Under the pieces are notes generated by a model. It was not told the origin of the DNA. It was given only the letters and a program-made list of their open reading frames with translations, and searched no databases. DNA of 64,000 nucleotides, from the NCBI RefSeq assembly GCF_019679455.1, contig NZ_JAIEZQ010000002.1:992001-1056000 (forward strand), read 5' to 3'. The DNA comes from Nocardioides jiangsuensis. Its GTDB lineage: Bacteria; Actinomycetota; Actinomycetes; Propionibacteriales; Nocardioidaceae. Positions within the stretch are counted from its first letter, which is position 1. Each line of letters starts with the position of its first letter. The translations under genes were made by a program, and so were the position numbers. Of this stretch, positions 1 through 9,707 are shown one piece after another.

Positions 1-877
1 GGCCGGTGCGATCGTCGGCGCGGTGCTCGCCGCCCTGCAGCGCCGCGGCGAGCCGATCGGCCGGCTGGAGGACGTCAGTCGCAGCCTGGACTACCGGCGC
101 TTCCGCGACCGCGGCTTCCCCGGCAGGTACCTCGGCCCGCTCGGGTTCCTCACCGACGGGCTCTCGGTCCTGCTGGAGGACGGCGTCTACGAGGGCGACT
201 ACCTGCACGACTGGCTCGACGGGGTCCTGCGGGACCTCGGTGTGGAGACCTTCGGCGACCTGCGCACCGACGACCCGGGCGACGACGGCACCATGCATCA
301 CCGCTACGGCCTCGTGGTCACCGCCAGCGACCTCTCCCGGAGGCGGCTGCTGCAGCTGCCCTGGGACTACCCGGAGTACGGCCTCGACCCCGACGAGCAG
401 CGGGTCGCCGACGCGGTCCGCGCCTCCGCCTCGATCCCGTACTTCTTCGAGCCGGTCACCCTCCGCGGCACGGCGGGCACCTCGACGCTGGTCGACGGCG
501 GGCTGCTGTCGAACTACCCGATCGGGGTCTTCGACCGGCTCGACGAGCGGGTCCCGCGCTGGCCGACGCTGGGCGTGCGCCTCGACGCGCTACGCCTCGG
601 CGGTCCGGGCAACGGCGGAGCGGTGTCCCCGGTGCGGGGTCCGGTCGCGCTCGGTGTGGCGCTGGTGCAGACCGCGATCGAGGCGAACCAGGCCGAGCAC
701 GTCCTCGACCCGTGCAACGTGGCCCGCTCGGTGTACGTCGACACCGGCGGCGTCAGCGCGGTCGACTTCGGGCTCGACGAGGGCGAGCAGGACCAGCTGC
801 TCGCGGCCGGCCAGGAGGCCGCGCGGGCGTTCCTCGAGACCTGGGACTTCGAGCGCTGGCTGGCCGACTGTCGCTGA
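1..877 (+). CDS. Patatin-like phospholipase family protein (5' truncated by window edge)
   Basis: Probable acyl hydrolase using a Ser-Asp dyad. The reading frame is open from base 2 and starts mid-protein with AGAIVGAV, which in this family directly follows the nucleophile serine of GxSxG; the serine codon would therefore end on base 1, outside view. The second dyad element is visible as DGG in LVDGGLLSNYPIGVFD (about residues 165-180 of the visible part), followed by a C-terminal segment with a helical end. 291 residues are visible, so only the N-terminal Rossmann-like start (about 40 residues) is missing. An internal GTG at 23 is not the real start because homology-like sequence continues upstream of it. 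Substrate cannot be told from sequence. Confidence 0.85.
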   Translation, partial: AGAIVGAVLAALQRRGEPIGRLEDVSRSLDYRRFRDRGFPGRYLGPLGFLTDGLSVLLEDGVYEGDYLHDWLDGVLRDLGVETFGDLRTDDPGDDGTMHHRYGLVVTASDLSRRRLLQLPWDYPEYGLDPDEQRVADAVRASASIPYFFEPVTLRGTAGTSTLVDGGLLSNYPIGVFDRLDERVPRWPTLGVRLDALRLGGPGNGGAVSPVRGPVALGVALVQTAIEANQAEHVLDPCNVARSVYVDTGGVSAVDFGLDEGEQDQLLAAGQEAARAFLETWDFERWLADCR

Positions 878-1109
878 CGCGGCATGAGGTCAGGAGGTCG
901 CGGGCGCGAGCGCCGGCAGGTCGTACAACGCCTGCACGAGCGGGGCGACCTCCGGCTCTGCGCCGCCTCGCCCCGGGTGCGCCGGCTCGCCGGCGCCAGC
1001 GGCCGCCTGACTCGCGGCCGACTGGCGAGGTCGCCCGCCGGCGTCACAGGATCGTGAAGAATCCGTAGCCCGCTTGCGCGATGCCCTACCGATTCCGTTG
1101 TCGCGTGGT

Positions 1110-1115
1110 TAGGCT
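1110..1115 (+). promoter_or_regulatory. Candidate -10 box for the aldehyde dehydrogenase operon
   Basis: TAGGCT matches the actinobacterial TANNNT -10 pattern. Transcription would start near 1122, giving a leader of about 37 nt with an AAGGG Shine-Dalgarno at 1142-1146 before the ATG at 1159. The 281-base gap 878-1158 otherwise holds no gene I can support. Confidence 0.45.
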
Positions 1116-1158
1116 CGGCTCACCGGTCCCGTGTGTGACATGAAGGGCGACACCAGCA

Positions 1159-2589
1159 ATGAGCCAGCAGTTCCGGAACATCATCGGTGGCAGGGCCGTC
1201 GAGGCCGCCTCCGGCGAGACCTACGACATCGTGAACCCCGCGACCGGCGAGGTGTACGCCGCGGCGCCGGCCTCGGGCGCGGAGGACGTGGACCGCGCCA
1301 TGCGGGCGGCCGCGGAGGCGTTCGAGACCTGGGGGGAGACCACCCCCGCCGAGCGGCAGAAGGCCCTGCTCAAGATCGCCGACGCGCTCGAGCAGCGGTC
1401 CGCGGAGTTCGTCAAGGTCGAGTCGGAGAACACCGGCAAGCCGCTCGGGATGACCGAGTCCGAGGAGCTGCCGCCCTGCGTGGACCAGCTGCGGTTCTTC
1501 GCCGGCGCGGCGCGGGTCCTCGAGGGCCGCGCGGCCGGCGAGTACATGAAGGACCACACCTCCTTCGTACGCCGCGAGCCGATCGGCGTGGTCGGCCAGG
1601 TGACGCCGTGGAACTACCCGTTGATGATGGCGATCTGGAAGATCGCGCCGGCGCTCGCCGCGGGCAACGCGGTGGTGCTCAAGCCGTCCGACACCACGCC
1701 GGCGTCCACGACGCTGCTCGCCGAGCTGGCCCAGGAGTTCCTGCCGCCGGGCGTCTTCAACGTGGTGTGCGGCGACCGCACCACCGGCCGGGCCGTGGTC
1801 GAGCACCCGACGCCGCAGCTGGTCTCGATCACCGGCTCGGTGCGGGCCGGCATGGAGGTCGCCGGCTCGGCGGCCGCGCAGCTCAAGCGGGCGCACCTCG
1901 AGCTCGGCGGCAAGGCGCCGGTCATCGTCTTCGACGACGCCGACGTCGAGGCAGCGGCGGAGGGCATCGCGATGGCGGGCTACTTCAACGCCGGCCAGGA
2001 CTGCACCGCGGCCACCCGGGTGCTGGCGGGTCCCGGCGTGCACCAGGACTTCGTGGCCGCGCTCACCGAGCAGGCCAAGGGCACCCGCACCGGCGCGCCG
2101 GACGACGAGGACGTGCTCTACGGCGCGCTCAACAACGAGAACCAGCTGGCCCGGGTCAGCGGGATGATGGAGCGCCTGCCCGGCCATGCCACGGTCGAGA
2201 CCGGGGGCTCCCGGCAGGGGGAGCGTGGCTACTTCTACAGCCCCACCGTCGTCTCCGGGCTGCAGCAGGACGACGAGGCGATCCAGGAGGAGATCTTCGG
2301 CCCGGTGATCACCGTGCAGAGGTTCAGCGACGAGGCCGAGGCGCTGCGCTGGGCCAACGGCGTGAAGTACGGCCTGGCGTCCTCGGTGTGGACCAAGGAC
2401 CACGGCCGCGCCATGCGGATGGCCAAGCGGCTCGACTTCGGCGCGGTGTGGATCAACACCCACATCCCGATCGTCGCCGAGATGCCGCACGGCGGCTTCA
2501 AGCACTCCGGTTACGGCAAGGACCTGTCCATGTACGGGCTGGAGGACTACACGCGCATCAAGCACGTGATGTCCTACATCGGCGAGTGA
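1159..2589 (+). CDS. NAD(P)-dependent aldehyde dehydrogenase, gamma-aminobutyraldehyde dehydrogenase-like
   Basis: Oxidises an aldehyde to the acid; by resemblance to aminobutyraldehyde/betaine-aldehyde dehydrogenases it may convert 4-aminobutyraldehyde to GABA in putrescine breakdown. The 476 residues are full length for the family. Visible motifs: [10 protein letters not shown] in the cofactor domain, the conserved Glu in LELGGKAP, the catalytic Cys at residue 282 in GQDCTA, and the C-terminal EEIFGPV and [11 protein letters not shown] segments. ATG 1159 follows an AAGGG Shine-Dalgarno. It is followed 16 nt later by a saccharopine-dehydrogenase-like gene, and gabT plus another aldehyde dehydrogenase lie nearby, which supports amine or polyamine catabolism. 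The exact substrate is inference; other amino-aldehydes are possible. Confidence 0.85.
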   Translation: MSQQFRNIIGGRAVEAASGETYDIVNPATGEVYAAAPASGAEDVDRAMRAAAEAFETWGETTPAERQKALLKIADALEQRSAEFVKVESENTGKPLGMTESEELPPCVDQLRFFAGAARVLEGRAAGEYMKDHTSFVRREPIGVVGQVTPWNYPLMMAIWKIAPALAAGNAVVLKPSDTTPASTTLLAELAQEFLPPGVFNVVCGDRTTGRAVVEHPTPQLVSITGSVRAGMEVAGSAAAQLKRAHLELGGKAPVIVFDDADVEAAAEGIAMAGYFNAGQDCTAATRVLAGPGVHQDFVAALTEQAKGTRTGAPDDEDVLYGALNNENQLARVSGMMERLPGHATVETGGSRQGERGYFYSPTVVSGLQQDDEAIQEEIFGPVITVQRFSDEAEALRWANGVKYGLASSVWTKDHGRAMRMAKRLDFGAVWINTHIPIVAEMPHGGFKHSGYGKDLSMYGLEDYTRIKHVMSYIGE

Positions 2590-2605
2590 GCGGGGAACAC
2601 GACGC

Positions 2606-3820
2606 ATGAGGATCCTCCTGGTCGGCGCCGGCGGCGTCGGCGCCGCGTTCGCTGCGATCGCGGCGCGACGTGACTTCTTCGAGCAGGTCGTGGTCGCCGA
2701 CTACGACCTCGGCCGCGCGGAGAAGGCCGCCGCGTCCGACGAGCGCTTCGTCGCGGCGCAGGTCGACGCGTCGAGCGCGGAGTCCGTGGCCGCGCTGGCG
2801 CGGGAGCGCGCGGTCACCCATGTCATGAACGCGGTCGACCCGCGCTTCGTGATGCCGATCTTCGAGGGGGCCTTCGCCGCCGGCGCGGACTACCTCGACA
2901 TGGCGATGAGCCTGTCGCGGCCGCACCCGGAGGCGCCGTACTCCCGCACCGGCGTGAAGCTCGGCGACGAGCAGTTCTCCCAGGCGACCGCCTGGGAGGA
3001 GTCCGGCCGGCTCGCCCTGGTCGGGATCGGCGTGGAGCCGGGCCTCTCCGACGTGTTCGCCCGGTACGCCGCGGACCACCTGTTCAGCGAGATCGACGAG
3101 CTCGGCACCCGGGACGGCTCGAACCTCACCGTCGACGGCTACGAGTTCGCGCCGTCGTTCTCGATCTGGACCACGATCGAGGAGTGCCTCAACCCGCCGC
3201 TGGTCTGGGAGCGGTCGCGGGCGGACGTGGACGGCGGCTGGTACACCACCGAGCCGTTCAGCGAGCCGGAGACCTTCGACTTCCCCGACGGGATCGGCCC
3301 GGTCGAGTGCGTGAACGTGGAGCACGAGGAGGTCGTGCTGATGCCGCGCTGGGTGGAGGCGAAACGGGTCACCTTCAAGTACGGCCTCGGCGCCGAGTTC
3401 GTCGACGTGCTCAAGACCCTGCACAAGCTGGGCCTGGACCGCACCGAGAAGGTGCGGGTCGGCGGCGTCGAGGTGTCGCCGCGCGACGTGGTGGCGGCCT
3501 GCCTGCCGGACCCGGCCGCGCTGGGCGACCGGATGCACGGCAAGACGTGCGCCGGCCTGTGGGTCACCGGCACCGGCAAGGACGGCCGCCCCCGGTCGAC
3601 GTACCTCTACCACGTCGTGGACAACGCGTGGTCCATGGCGGAGTACGGCCACCAGTGCGTCGTCTGGCAGACCGCGCTGAACCCCGTGGTGGCGCTGGAG
3701 CTGCTCGCGACGGGCACCTGGTCCGGGGCGGGCGTGCTGGGCCCTGAGGCGTTCGACGCGGTCCCGTTCCTGGACCTGCTGGGGGAGTACGGCTCCCCGT
3801 GGGGCCTGCGCGAGCAGTGA
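2606..3820 (+). CDS. Saccharopine dehydrogenase family protein
   Basis: Oxidoreductase with an N-terminal Rossmann fold: GAGGVGAAFA at residues 7-16 binds NAD(P). The middle and C-terminal parts (EPGLSDVFARYA, then a VKFGLG-like catalytic domain) match saccharopine dehydrogenase-like proteins, which include true saccharopine reductases, lysine 6-dehydrogenases and carboxynorspermidine synthases. 404 residues is the usual length. It sits 16 nt behind an aminoaldehyde-type dehydrogenase, probably in one transcript, so a role in lysine or polyamine metabolism producing an aldehyde for its neighbour is a reasonable inference. A hairpin at 3821-3860 closes the unit. Start ATG 2606 follows GGGGAA. 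Confidence 0.75.
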   Translation: MRILLVGAGGVGAAFAAIAARRDFFEQVVVADYDLGRAEKAAASDERFVAAQVDASSAESVAALARERAVTHVMNAVDPRFVMPIFEGAFAAGADYLDMAMSLSRPHPEAPYSRTGVKLGDEQFSQATAWEESGRLALVGIGVEPGLSDVFARYAADHLFSEIDELGTRDGSNLTVDGYEFAPSFSIWTTIEECLNPPLVWERSRADVDGGWYTTEPFSEPETFDFPDGIGPVECVNVEHEEVVLMPRWVEAKRVTFKYGLGAEFVDVLKTLHKLGLDRTEKVRVGGVEVSPRDVVAACLPDPAALGDRMHGKTCAGLWVTGTGKDGRPRSTYLYHVVDNAWSMAEYGHQCVVWQTALNPVVALELLATGTWSGAGVLGPEAFDAVPFLDLLGEYGSPWGLREQ

Positions 3821-3860
3821 CCGCGGCGGCCCGGCTAGCCGCCCGGGCCGTGCGCCGCGG
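3821..3860. terminator. Bidirectional hairpin between convergent genes
   Basis: CGGCCCGG at 3827-3834 pairs with CCGGGCCG at 3843-3850 around an 8-nt loop; the self-complementary CCGCGG at 3821-3826 recurs at 3855-3860 and extends the stem. It begins on the base after the stop codon of the plus-strand gene and ends just before the 3' end of the convergent minus-strand gene. There is no T run, as is common in high-GC actinobacteria. Confidence 0.6.
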
Positions 3861-3863
3861 AGG

Positions 3864-4172
3864 TCAGAGCGTGGGTGTGACCCACCAGCCCATGTCGACC
3901 GCCGCCCGGCCCGGGTCGTTGCTCCACGAGCACTGCCAGTACGGCGTCACGCCGGCGACCCAGTCCAGCCGCACGTGGCGGTAGCTGCCGCCGGTGATGT
4001 CGTTGCACTCCGCCACCGCCGCGGCGTGCAGGGCAGGCGTGACCGCCGGGCCGTAGAGGTAGAACCCCACGCCGGCGATGCCGGCGACGACGCCCGTCAG
4101 GGCGCGCATGCTCCTGATCGACAGCCCCGATGCGCCGGTTGCGGAAACCGCCATGTCCGTCCCCCATCCCAC
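3864..4172 (-). CDS. Small exported or membrane-anchored protein, unknown function
   Basis: I do not recognise this gene. It encodes at most 102 residues: a hydrophobic segment at about residues 25-45 (ALTGVVAGIAGVGFYLYG) that could be a signal anchor or signal peptide, then a short soluble domain with two cysteines (AECNDITGG and WQCSWSND) that could form a disulfide outside the cell. Two starts compete: ATG 4172 and ATG 4154; the latter has GGGGGAC directly upstream and gives 96 residues. A TANNNT box (TAAACT, complement of 4202-4207) lies upstream. It is convergent with the saccharopine dehydrogenase-like gene. Confidence 0.55.
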   Translation of the reverse strand: MGWGTDMAVSATGASGLSIRSMRALTGVVAGIAGVGFYLYGPAVTPALHAAAVAECNDITGGSYRHVRLDWVAGVTPYWQCSWSNDPGRAAVDMGWWVTPTL

Positions 4173-4242
4173 GGGACCCCCGTGAGGGCCCTCCCTCCCT
4201 CAGTTTAGGAACGTCTGGGTCCGGTGCACGGTAAATCCCGAT

Positions 4243-5604
4243 TTACGTGGTCGAGGCGAAGGCGTCGGCGAGCACGTCGAACGCCTCCTCGAGCAGGTGG
4301 TCGGGCATCACGAGCGGCGGCAGGAAGCGCAGCACGTTGCCGTAGGTGCCGCAGGTGAGCGTGACCACGCCCTGCGCGTGGCAGTAGGCGGAGAGGGAGC
4401 CGGCGCGGACGGCATCAGGGGTGTGCCCGTCCGCGCCGACGATCTCGACCGCCATCATCGCCCCGCGCCCCCTGACGTCGCCGATGACGGGGTACTCCTC
4501 CGCGAGGGCGGTGAGTCTGCGGGTCATGGTCTCGCCGAGCGCGCGGGCGCGGGCGGCGAGGTCGTGCTTCTCCATCGCCTCCATGGCGCCCAGCGCGGCG
4601 GCGCAGGCGACCGGGTTACCGCCGTAGGTCCCGCCCAGACCGCCCACGTGCACCGCGTCCATGACGTCCGCGCGGCCGGTGACGGCGGCGAGCGGGAAGC
4701 CCCCGGCGATGCCCTTCGCGGTGGTCACCAGGTCGGGGACGACCCCCTCGTGGTCGCAGGCGAACCAGTCGCCGGTGCGGCAGAAGCCGGTCTGGATCTC
4801 GTCGGCCACGAACACGATCCCGTGCCGCTCGGTCCACTCCCGCAGGCGGGGGAGGAAGCCGGGCGCGGGGACGACGAAGCCACCCTCGCCGAGAATCGGC
4901 TCGATGACGACGCAGGCCAGGTTCGCGGCGCCGACCTGCTTCTCCAGCACGTCGATGGCACGGTCGGCCGCCTCCTCGCCGGAGACCGGCGCGGGCTCCC
5001 GGAACGGGTAGGACACCGGCGCGCGGTAGACCTCGTTGGCGAAGGGGCCGAACCCGTGCTTGTAGGGCATGCTCTTCGCGGTCATCGCCATGGTGAGGTT
5101 CGTGCGGCCGTGGTAGGCGTGGTCGAAGACCGCCACCGCGTCCCGGCCGGTGAAGGAGCGGGCGACCTTGACCGCGTTCTCGACCGCCTCGGCCCCGGAG
5201 TTGAGCAGCGCCGACTTCTTCGGGTGCGTGCCGGGGGTGAGGTGCGCGAGCCGCTCGCAGACGTCGACGTAGCCGTCGTACGGCGTGACCATGAAGCAGG
5301 TGTGCGTGAACGCCTGCGCCTGCTCCACCACGCGGCTGGTCACCTCGGGGGCGGAGTTGCCGACGCTGGTGACCGCGATCCCCGAGGCGAGGTCGATCAG
5401 CGAGTTGCCGTCGGCGTCCACGAGCACCCCGCCGCCCGCCGCCTCGACGAACACCGGGAGCGTCGTCCCGACCCCCGCGGCCACGTGCTGGTCGCGCCGG
5501 GCGAACTTCGCGGTCGACACCGGGCCGGGGATCTCGGTGACGAGCCGCCGCTCCTGCGGCAGCTCGGGGCCGCCGTGGCGGGTCACGTCTGCTGCGTCGC
5601 TCAT
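4243..5604 (-). CDS. gabT: 4-aminobutyrate--2-oxoglutarate transaminase
   Basis: PLP-dependent class III aminotransferase that moves the amino group of GABA to 2-oxoglutarate, giving succinate semialdehyde. 453 residues, full length. Visible are the cofactor region LLNSGAEAVENAVKVAR, the DEIQTGFCRTG segment whose Asp contacts the PLP nitrogen, and the Schiff-base lysine K297 in TTAKGIAGG. The open frame continues far upstream, but ATG 5604 is preferred because a TAACCT box sits exactly 7 nt before it, consistent with a leaderless mRNA, and because the known N-terminus begins shortly after. The divergent aldehyde dehydrogenase could take the product to succinate, completing a GABA shunt. Lysine or other omega-amino acids are alternative substrates. 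Confidence 0.88.
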   Translation of the reverse strand: MSDAADVTRHGGPELPQERRLVTEIPGPVSTAKFARRDQHVAAGVGTTLPVFVEAAGGGVLVDADGNSLIDLASGIAVTSVGNSAPEVTSRVVEQAQAFTHTCFMVTPYDGYVDVCERLAHLTPGTHPKKSALLNSGAEAVENAVKVARSFTGRDAVAVFDHAYHGRTNLTMAMTAKSMPYKHGFGPFANEVYRAPVSYPFREPAPVSGEEAADRAIDVLEKQVGAANLACVVIEPILGEGGFVVPAPGFLPRLREWTERHGIVFVADEIQTGFCRTGDWFACDHEGVVPDLVTTAKGIAGGFPLAAVTGRADVMDAVHVGGLGGTYGGNPVACAAALGAMEAMEKHDLAARARALGETMTRRLTALAEEYPVIGDVRGRGAMMAVEIVGADGHTPDAVRAGSLSAYCHAQGVVTLTCGTYGNVLRFLPPLVMPDHLLEEAFDVLADAFASTT

Positions 5605-5611
5605 GGTGAAC

Positions 5612-5617
5612 AGGTTA
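5612..5617 (-). promoter_or_regulatory. -10 box of gabT (leaderless)
   Basis: Reading the minus strand, TAACCT is followed by 7 nt and the ATG at 5604. The same stretch on the plus strand contains TAGGGT at 5616-5621, so it could also serve the divergent dehydrogenase gene. Confidence 0.5.
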
Positions 5618-5688
5618 GGGTGCGGCGCGGAGGAATGCCACGGATCTGGTGCGTCGTGGTGGCGGTTCATCGAGGAAACGGTGGCAAA

Positions 5689-7137
5689 TTGCGCGAAGAG
5701 GCTCTGATTCCGTTGTTGGTGGCCGGTGCCTGGGTGCACGGCGAACGTCCTCTGGTGGTGCGCAGCCCGTACGACGGGAGAGCGGTCGGGACCACGTCGT
5801 ACGCGACCCCCGAGCAGGTCGAGCGGGCGGTCCGGGCGGCCGTCGACGTCGCGGCCGAGGCGGCGGCCCTGCCGGTGCACGCGCGCGCCGACGCGCTGGC
5901 CCGGATCAGCGCGGGCATCGCGGCCCGGGCCGATGGGCTCGCCGCGACGATCACCGCGGAGAGCGGCAAGCCCCTGGTCTGGGCGCGCGCGGAGGTGGGC
6001 CGGGCGGTGTCGGTGTTCCGCTGGGCGGCGGAGGAGACCCGTACCTGGTCCGGGGAGGTGATGCGGCTCGACACCGAGCCCGCCGCCGAGGGCCGGATCG
6101 CCTACGTGCGCCGGGTGCCCAAGGGTCCGGTGCTGGCGATCTCGCCGTTCAACTTCCCCCTCAACCTCGTCGCCCACAAGGTCGCGCCGGCACTCGCGGT
6201 CGGGGCCCCGGTGCTGCTCAAGCCCGCCCCGAAGACGCCGCTCTCCGCGCTGCTGCTGGCGGAGATCGTGGCGGAGACCGACCTGCCGGCGGGCATGCTC
6301 GGCGTGGTCCTGGTCGAGAACGACCGCGCGGCCGGGCTCGTCGCCGACCCGCGGCTGCCGGTGGTCTCCTTCACCGGCTCCGGTCCGGTGGGCCACGCGA
6401 TCCAGGACGCCGTCCCGCGCAAGCACGTCGTGCTCGAGCTCGGCGGCAACGCCGCGGCCGTGGTCTGCGCCGACTACGTCGGGGAGCGCGACCTGGACTG
6501 GGCGGCCACCCGGATCGCGGCGTTCGGCACCTACCAGGCCGGGCAGTCCTGCATCAGCGTCCAGCGGGTCTACGCCGACACCACCGTGTACGACGACCTG
6601 CGCGACCGCGTGGTCAAGGCGGTGGGCGCCCTGCGCACCGGCGACCCGGCCGATCCCGCCACGCATGTCGGCCCGATGATCGACGAGGCCGCCGCGCGCC
6701 GGGTCGAGTCGTGGGTGCAGGAGGCCGTCGCGGCGGGCGCACGGCTCCTCGCCGGCGGGAGCCGGGAGGGTGCGACGTACGCCCCCACCGTGCTCGAGGC
6801 CGTCCCGGCCGACGCGAAGGTGATGTGCGAGGAGGTCTTCGGGCCGGTGCTCGCGCTGCAGCGGGTGTCCGGCACCGACGAGGCGTTCGGCCTGGTGAAC
6901 GCCTCGCGCTACGGGCTCCAGGCGGGGGTGTTCACCCACGACCTCCGCACCGCGTTCCGGGCGCACCGCGAGCTCGAGGTCGGCGGGGTCGTGGTCGGCG
7001 ACGTGCCCAGCTACCGCGCGGACCAGATGCCGTACGGCGGCGCCAAGGACTCCGGCGTGGGCCGCGAGGGCGTCCGCTACACGATGGCGGACCTGACCTA
7101 CGAGCGGGTGATGGTGCTGACCGGCCTCGACCTGTGA
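5689..7137 (+). CDS. Aldehyde dehydrogenase family protein, possible succinate-semialdehyde dehydrogenase
   Basis: NAD(P)-dependent aldehyde dehydrogenase of about 475-482 residues. Visible motifs are [14 protein letters not shown], the conserved Glu in LELGGNAA, the catalytic Cys in YQAGQSCIS and the terminal [14 protein letters not shown] segment. Its place divergent from gabT suggests it oxidises the GabT product succinate semialdehyde, but the sequence does not fix the substrate. The start is uncertain: TTG 5689 (GAGGAA 11 nt upstream) is used here; TTG 5713, GTG 5719 and ATG 5635 are in frame alternatives. The real protein begins near [10 protein letters not shown]. Open frame upstream of 5635 overlaps gabT antisense and is not coding. 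Confidence 0.82.
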   Translation: MREEALIPLLVAGAWVHGERPLVVRSPYDGRAVGTTSYATPEQVERAVRAAVDVAAEAAALPVHARADALARISAGIAARADGLAATITAESGKPLVWARAEVGRAVSVFRWAAEETRTWSGEVMRLDTEPAAEGRIAYVRRVPKGPVLAISPFNFPLNLVAHKVAPALAVGAPVLLKPAPKTPLSALLLAEIVAETDLPAGMLGVVLVENDRAAGLVADPRLPVVSFTGSGPVGHAIQDAVPRKHVVLELGGNAAAVVCADYVGERDLDWAATRIAAFGTYQAGQSCISVQRVYADTTVYDDLRDRVVKAVGALRTGDPADPATHVGPMIDEAAARRVESWVQEAVAAGARLLAGGSREGATYAPTVLEAVPADAKVMCEEVFGPVLALQRVSGTDEAFGLVNASRYGLQAGVFTHDLRTAFRAHRELEVGGVVVGDVPSYRADQMPYGGAKDSGVGREGVRYTMADLTYERVMVLTGLDL

Positions 7138-7171
7138 GCCGGCGCCGGAGACCCGGTGGGAGGATGTCGCC

Positions 7172-8269
7172 ATGAGCTCTCGCAGGGACGTCGTCGTGCT
7201 CGGCTCGACCGGTTCCATCGGCACCCAGGCCCTCGACGTGGTCCGCGCGAACCCCGACCTGTTCCGCGTGGTCGCGCTGACCGCCGGTGGGTCGAACCCC
7301 GAGCTGTTCGAGCAGCAGTGCGCGGAGTTCCGGCCCGCGTTCTCCGGGCTGGGGGAGGAGGCCTCGTCCGAGGCGGCGGCGACGGTCTGCGACGTGGTGC
7401 TCAACGGCATCACCGGCGCGGTGGGCCTGCGCCCGACCCTGGCCGCGCTCGACGCCGGCAACACCCTCGCGCTGGCGAACAAGGAGTCGCTGATCATCGG
7501 CGGCCCGGTGGTGACCTCGCGGGCCAAGCCCGGCCAGATCGTCCCCGTCGACAGCGAGCACAGCGCGCTCGCGCAGTGCCTGCGCGGCGGCCGTGCCGAC
7601 GAGGTGCGCCGGCTCGTGCTGACCGCCAGCGGCGGGCCGTTCCGCGGCCGCTCCCGCGCGGACCTCGAGAACGTCACCCCCGAGCAGGCGCTGGCGCACC
7701 CCACCTGGAGCATGGGCCCGGTGGTCACGGTCAACAGCGCGACCCTGGTGAACAAGGGCCTCGAGGTGATCGAGGCGCACCTGCTCTTCGGCATCCCCTT
7801 CGACCGGATCGCCGTGGTCGTGCACCCCACCTCGGTGGTGCACTCGATGGTCGAGTTCCACGACGGGTCCACCCTCGCGCAGGCCTCGCCGCCGAGCATG
7901 ATGATCCCGATCGCCCTCGGCATGGCCTGGCCCGACCGGGTCCCCGACGCCGCGCCGGCGGTGGACTGGACCCGGCCCGAGACGTGGGAGTTCTTCCCGC
8001 TCGACGACGAGGCCTTCCCCGCCGTACGCCTGGCCCGGGAGGCGGGGAGCCTCGGCGGCACCGCTCCGGCCGTCTACAACGCGGCGAACGAGGTGTGCGT
8101 CGCGGCGTTCCTGGCCGGCGAGATGCGTTTCACCGACATCGTGTCCACGATCGAGCGTGTCCTGGGCGCGCACGACGTACGCTCGACTGAGCAGGAACTG
8201 ACCGTCGACGACGTGCTCGCCGCCGACGCATGGGCGCGCCAGGAGGCCGCCGTGCGTCTCGGCGGGTGA
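7172..8269 (+). CDS. dxr: 1-deoxy-D-xylulose 5-phosphate reductoisomerase
   Basis: Second enzyme of the MEP isoprenoid pathway: rearranges and reduces DXP to 2-C-methyl-D-erythritol 4-phosphate with NADPH and a divalent metal. The 365 residues show the NADPH-binding [14 protein letters not shown] at the N-terminus, [11 protein letters not shown], the metal ligands in DSEHSA, and the substrate/flap region around [15 protein letters not shown]. Slightly shorter than the usual ~385-400. ATG 7172 follows GGGAGGA. The site-2 protease gene follows after 25 nt and ispG lies just beyond, the common actinobacterial dxr-rseP-ispG order. Confidence 0.95.
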   Translation: MSSRRDVVVLGSTGSIGTQALDVVRANPDLFRVVALTAGGSNPELFEQQCAEFRPAFSGLGEEASSEAAATVCDVVLNGITGAVGLRPTLAALDAGNTLALANKESLIIGGPVVTSRAKPGQIVPVDSEHSALAQCLRGGRADEVRRLVLTASGGPFRGRSRADLENVTPEQALAHPTWSMGPVVTVNSATLVNKGLEVIEAHLLFGIPFDRIAVVVHPTSVVHSMVEFHDGSTLAQASPPSMMIPIALGMAWPDRVPDAAPAVDWTRPETWEFFPLDDEAFPAVRLAREAGSLGGTAPAVYNAANEVCVAAFLAGEMRFTDIVSTIERVLGAHDVRSTEQELTVDDVLAADAWARQEAAVRLGG

Positions 8270-8294
8270 ACCGGAGAGCTGTGGTGAACCCCCG

Positions 8295-9611
8295 ATGACC
8301 GTGCTGATGTACACCCTCGGCGTGGTGCTCTTCGTCGTCGGCGTCGCGGCCTCGATCGGCCTGCACGAGCTCGGCCACATGGTGCCGGCGAAGAAGTTCG
8401 GCGTGAAGGTCACCCAGTACTTCATCGGCTTCGGCCGCACGGTCTGGTCCAGGCGCCGCGGCGAGACCGAGTACGGCGTCAAGGCGATCCCGCTCGGCGG
8501 CTACGTCAAGCTCGTCGGGATGCTCCCGCCCGGCCCGGAGGACGACCCGAGCCGGATCCGCAAGTCCAACACCGGCATGTTCACCCAGCTGATCTCCGAC
8601 GCCCGCGCCGCGGAGTACGAGCTCGTCGAGCCCGGCGACGAGGAGCGGCTGTTCTACCGCCTGCCCTGGTGGAAGAAGGTCATCGTGATGGCCGGCGGCC
8701 CGACGGTGAACCTCGTGCTGGCCTTCCTGCTCTTCGGCGGCGTGTTCATGCTGCACGGCCAGCCGGAGCCGACCACGACGGTCGACGAGGTCAGCGACTG
8801 CGTCATCGCGGTGACACCGGAGACCCTGAACCAGCAGCAGCGCAAGTGCACCCCGGCCGACCCGGTCGCGCCGGCGAAGCAGGCCGGGCTGCAGCCCGGC
8901 GACCGGATCCTGACCCTCAACGGCACCGAGGTGACCTCGTGGGAGCAGCTGTCGGGCCTGATCCGGGCCAACGAGGACGGCCGGGCGGTCATCGTCTACG
9001 AGCGTGACGGGGAGCGCCGGAGCGCCACGACCAACACCACCGTCTCGCCGCGCCCGGACCTGCGGGACGACGGGCAGGTGGTCGAGGCCGGCTTCCTCGG
9101 GGTCGCGCCGACCATGGTGCTGGACAAGAAGGACGCCGGCTTCGTGGTGGCCACGATGGGCACCTACACGTGGGAGACGGTCAAGGCGCTCGGCGAGATG
9201 CCGGTGAAGCTGGTCGGAGTCGCCCGCGCCGCGCTCGGCCTCGAGGAGCGTTCCGCCGACGGGCCGATGAGCGTGGTGGGCGCCAGCCGGGTCGCCGGGG
9301 AGGTCGCCTCGGCCCACGAGGTCCCGGTGAGCGACCGGTTCGTCAGCCTGCTGATGCTGCTCGGCGGGATCAACCTGTTCGTGGGCATGTTCAACTTCAT
9401 CCCGCTGCTGCCGCTCGACGGCGGGCACATCGCCGGCGCGCTGTACGAGGCGGTACGGCGCGGCATCGCCAAGCTGCTCCGGCGCCCCGACCCGGGCTAC
9501 TTCGACGTGGCGAAGCTGCTTCCCGTGGCCTACGTGATGGCCGGTGTCATCCTCGTGATGAGCGTGGTGCTGATCTACGCCGACATCGTGGCGCCGGTCC
9601 GGCTCGGCTAG
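8295..9611 (+). CDS. rseP: Site-2 (M50) intramembrane metalloprotease, RseP/Rip1-like
   Basis: Zinc protease that cleaves transmembrane substrates such as anti-sigma factors after a first cut. HELGH at residues 24-28 supplies zinc ligands in the first membrane helix; a PDZ domain lies at about residues 165-260 (PGDRILTLNGTEV); the third zinc ligand is in the LDGGH motif near residue 374, followed by a C-terminal helix. 438 residues, full length. Placement between dxr and ispG is conserved in actinobacteria (family knowledge), probably co-transcription rather than shared pathway. Its anti-sigma target is not in this window. Confidence 0.92.
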   Translation: MTVLMYTLGVVLFVVGVAASIGLHELGHMVPAKKFGVKVTQYFIGFGRTVWSRRRGETEYGVKAIPLGGYVKLVGMLPPGPEDDPSRIRKSNTGMFTQLISDARAAEYELVEPGDEERLFYRLPWWKKVIVMAGGPTVNLVLAFLLFGGVFMLHGQPEPTTTVDEVSDCVIAVTPETLNQQQRKCTPADPVAPAKQAGLQPGDRILTLNGTEVTSWEQLSGLIRANEDGRAVIVYERDGERRSATTNTTVSPRPDLRDDGQVVEAGFLGVAPTMVLDKKDAGFVVATMGTYTWETVKALGEMPVKLVGVARAALGLEERSADGPMSVVGASRVAGEVASAHEVPVSDRFVSLLMLLGGINLFVGMFNFIPLLPLDGGHIAGALYEAVRRGIAKLLRRPDPGYFDVAKLLPVAYVMAGVILVMSVVLIYADIVAPVRLG

Positions 9612-9650
9612 GGGGCAGACCTGTCGCGGTGGCGGCAGCGGCCCCGGGGA

Positions 9651-9656
9651 TACAGT
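9651..9656 (+). promoter_or_regulatory. Candidate -10 box for ispG
   Basis: TACAGT in the gap between rseP and ispG would start transcription near 9663, leaving a leader of about 45 nt that contains the AAGAAGGA ribosome binding site before the ATG at 9708. Confidence 0.4.
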
Positions 9657-9707
9657 CGGAGTCGGTGAACCTCGCGTGACTCGACCGGAGAAAGAAGGAC
9701 GCACTCG

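Noticed and set aside
878-1068. Short minus-strand frame ending EVAPLVQALYDLPALAPATS before a stop at 889
   Set aside because: The tail looks protein-like, but there is no start codon upstream of it within a plausible gene and the composition before it is low-complexity. It may be a remnant but I cannot support it.
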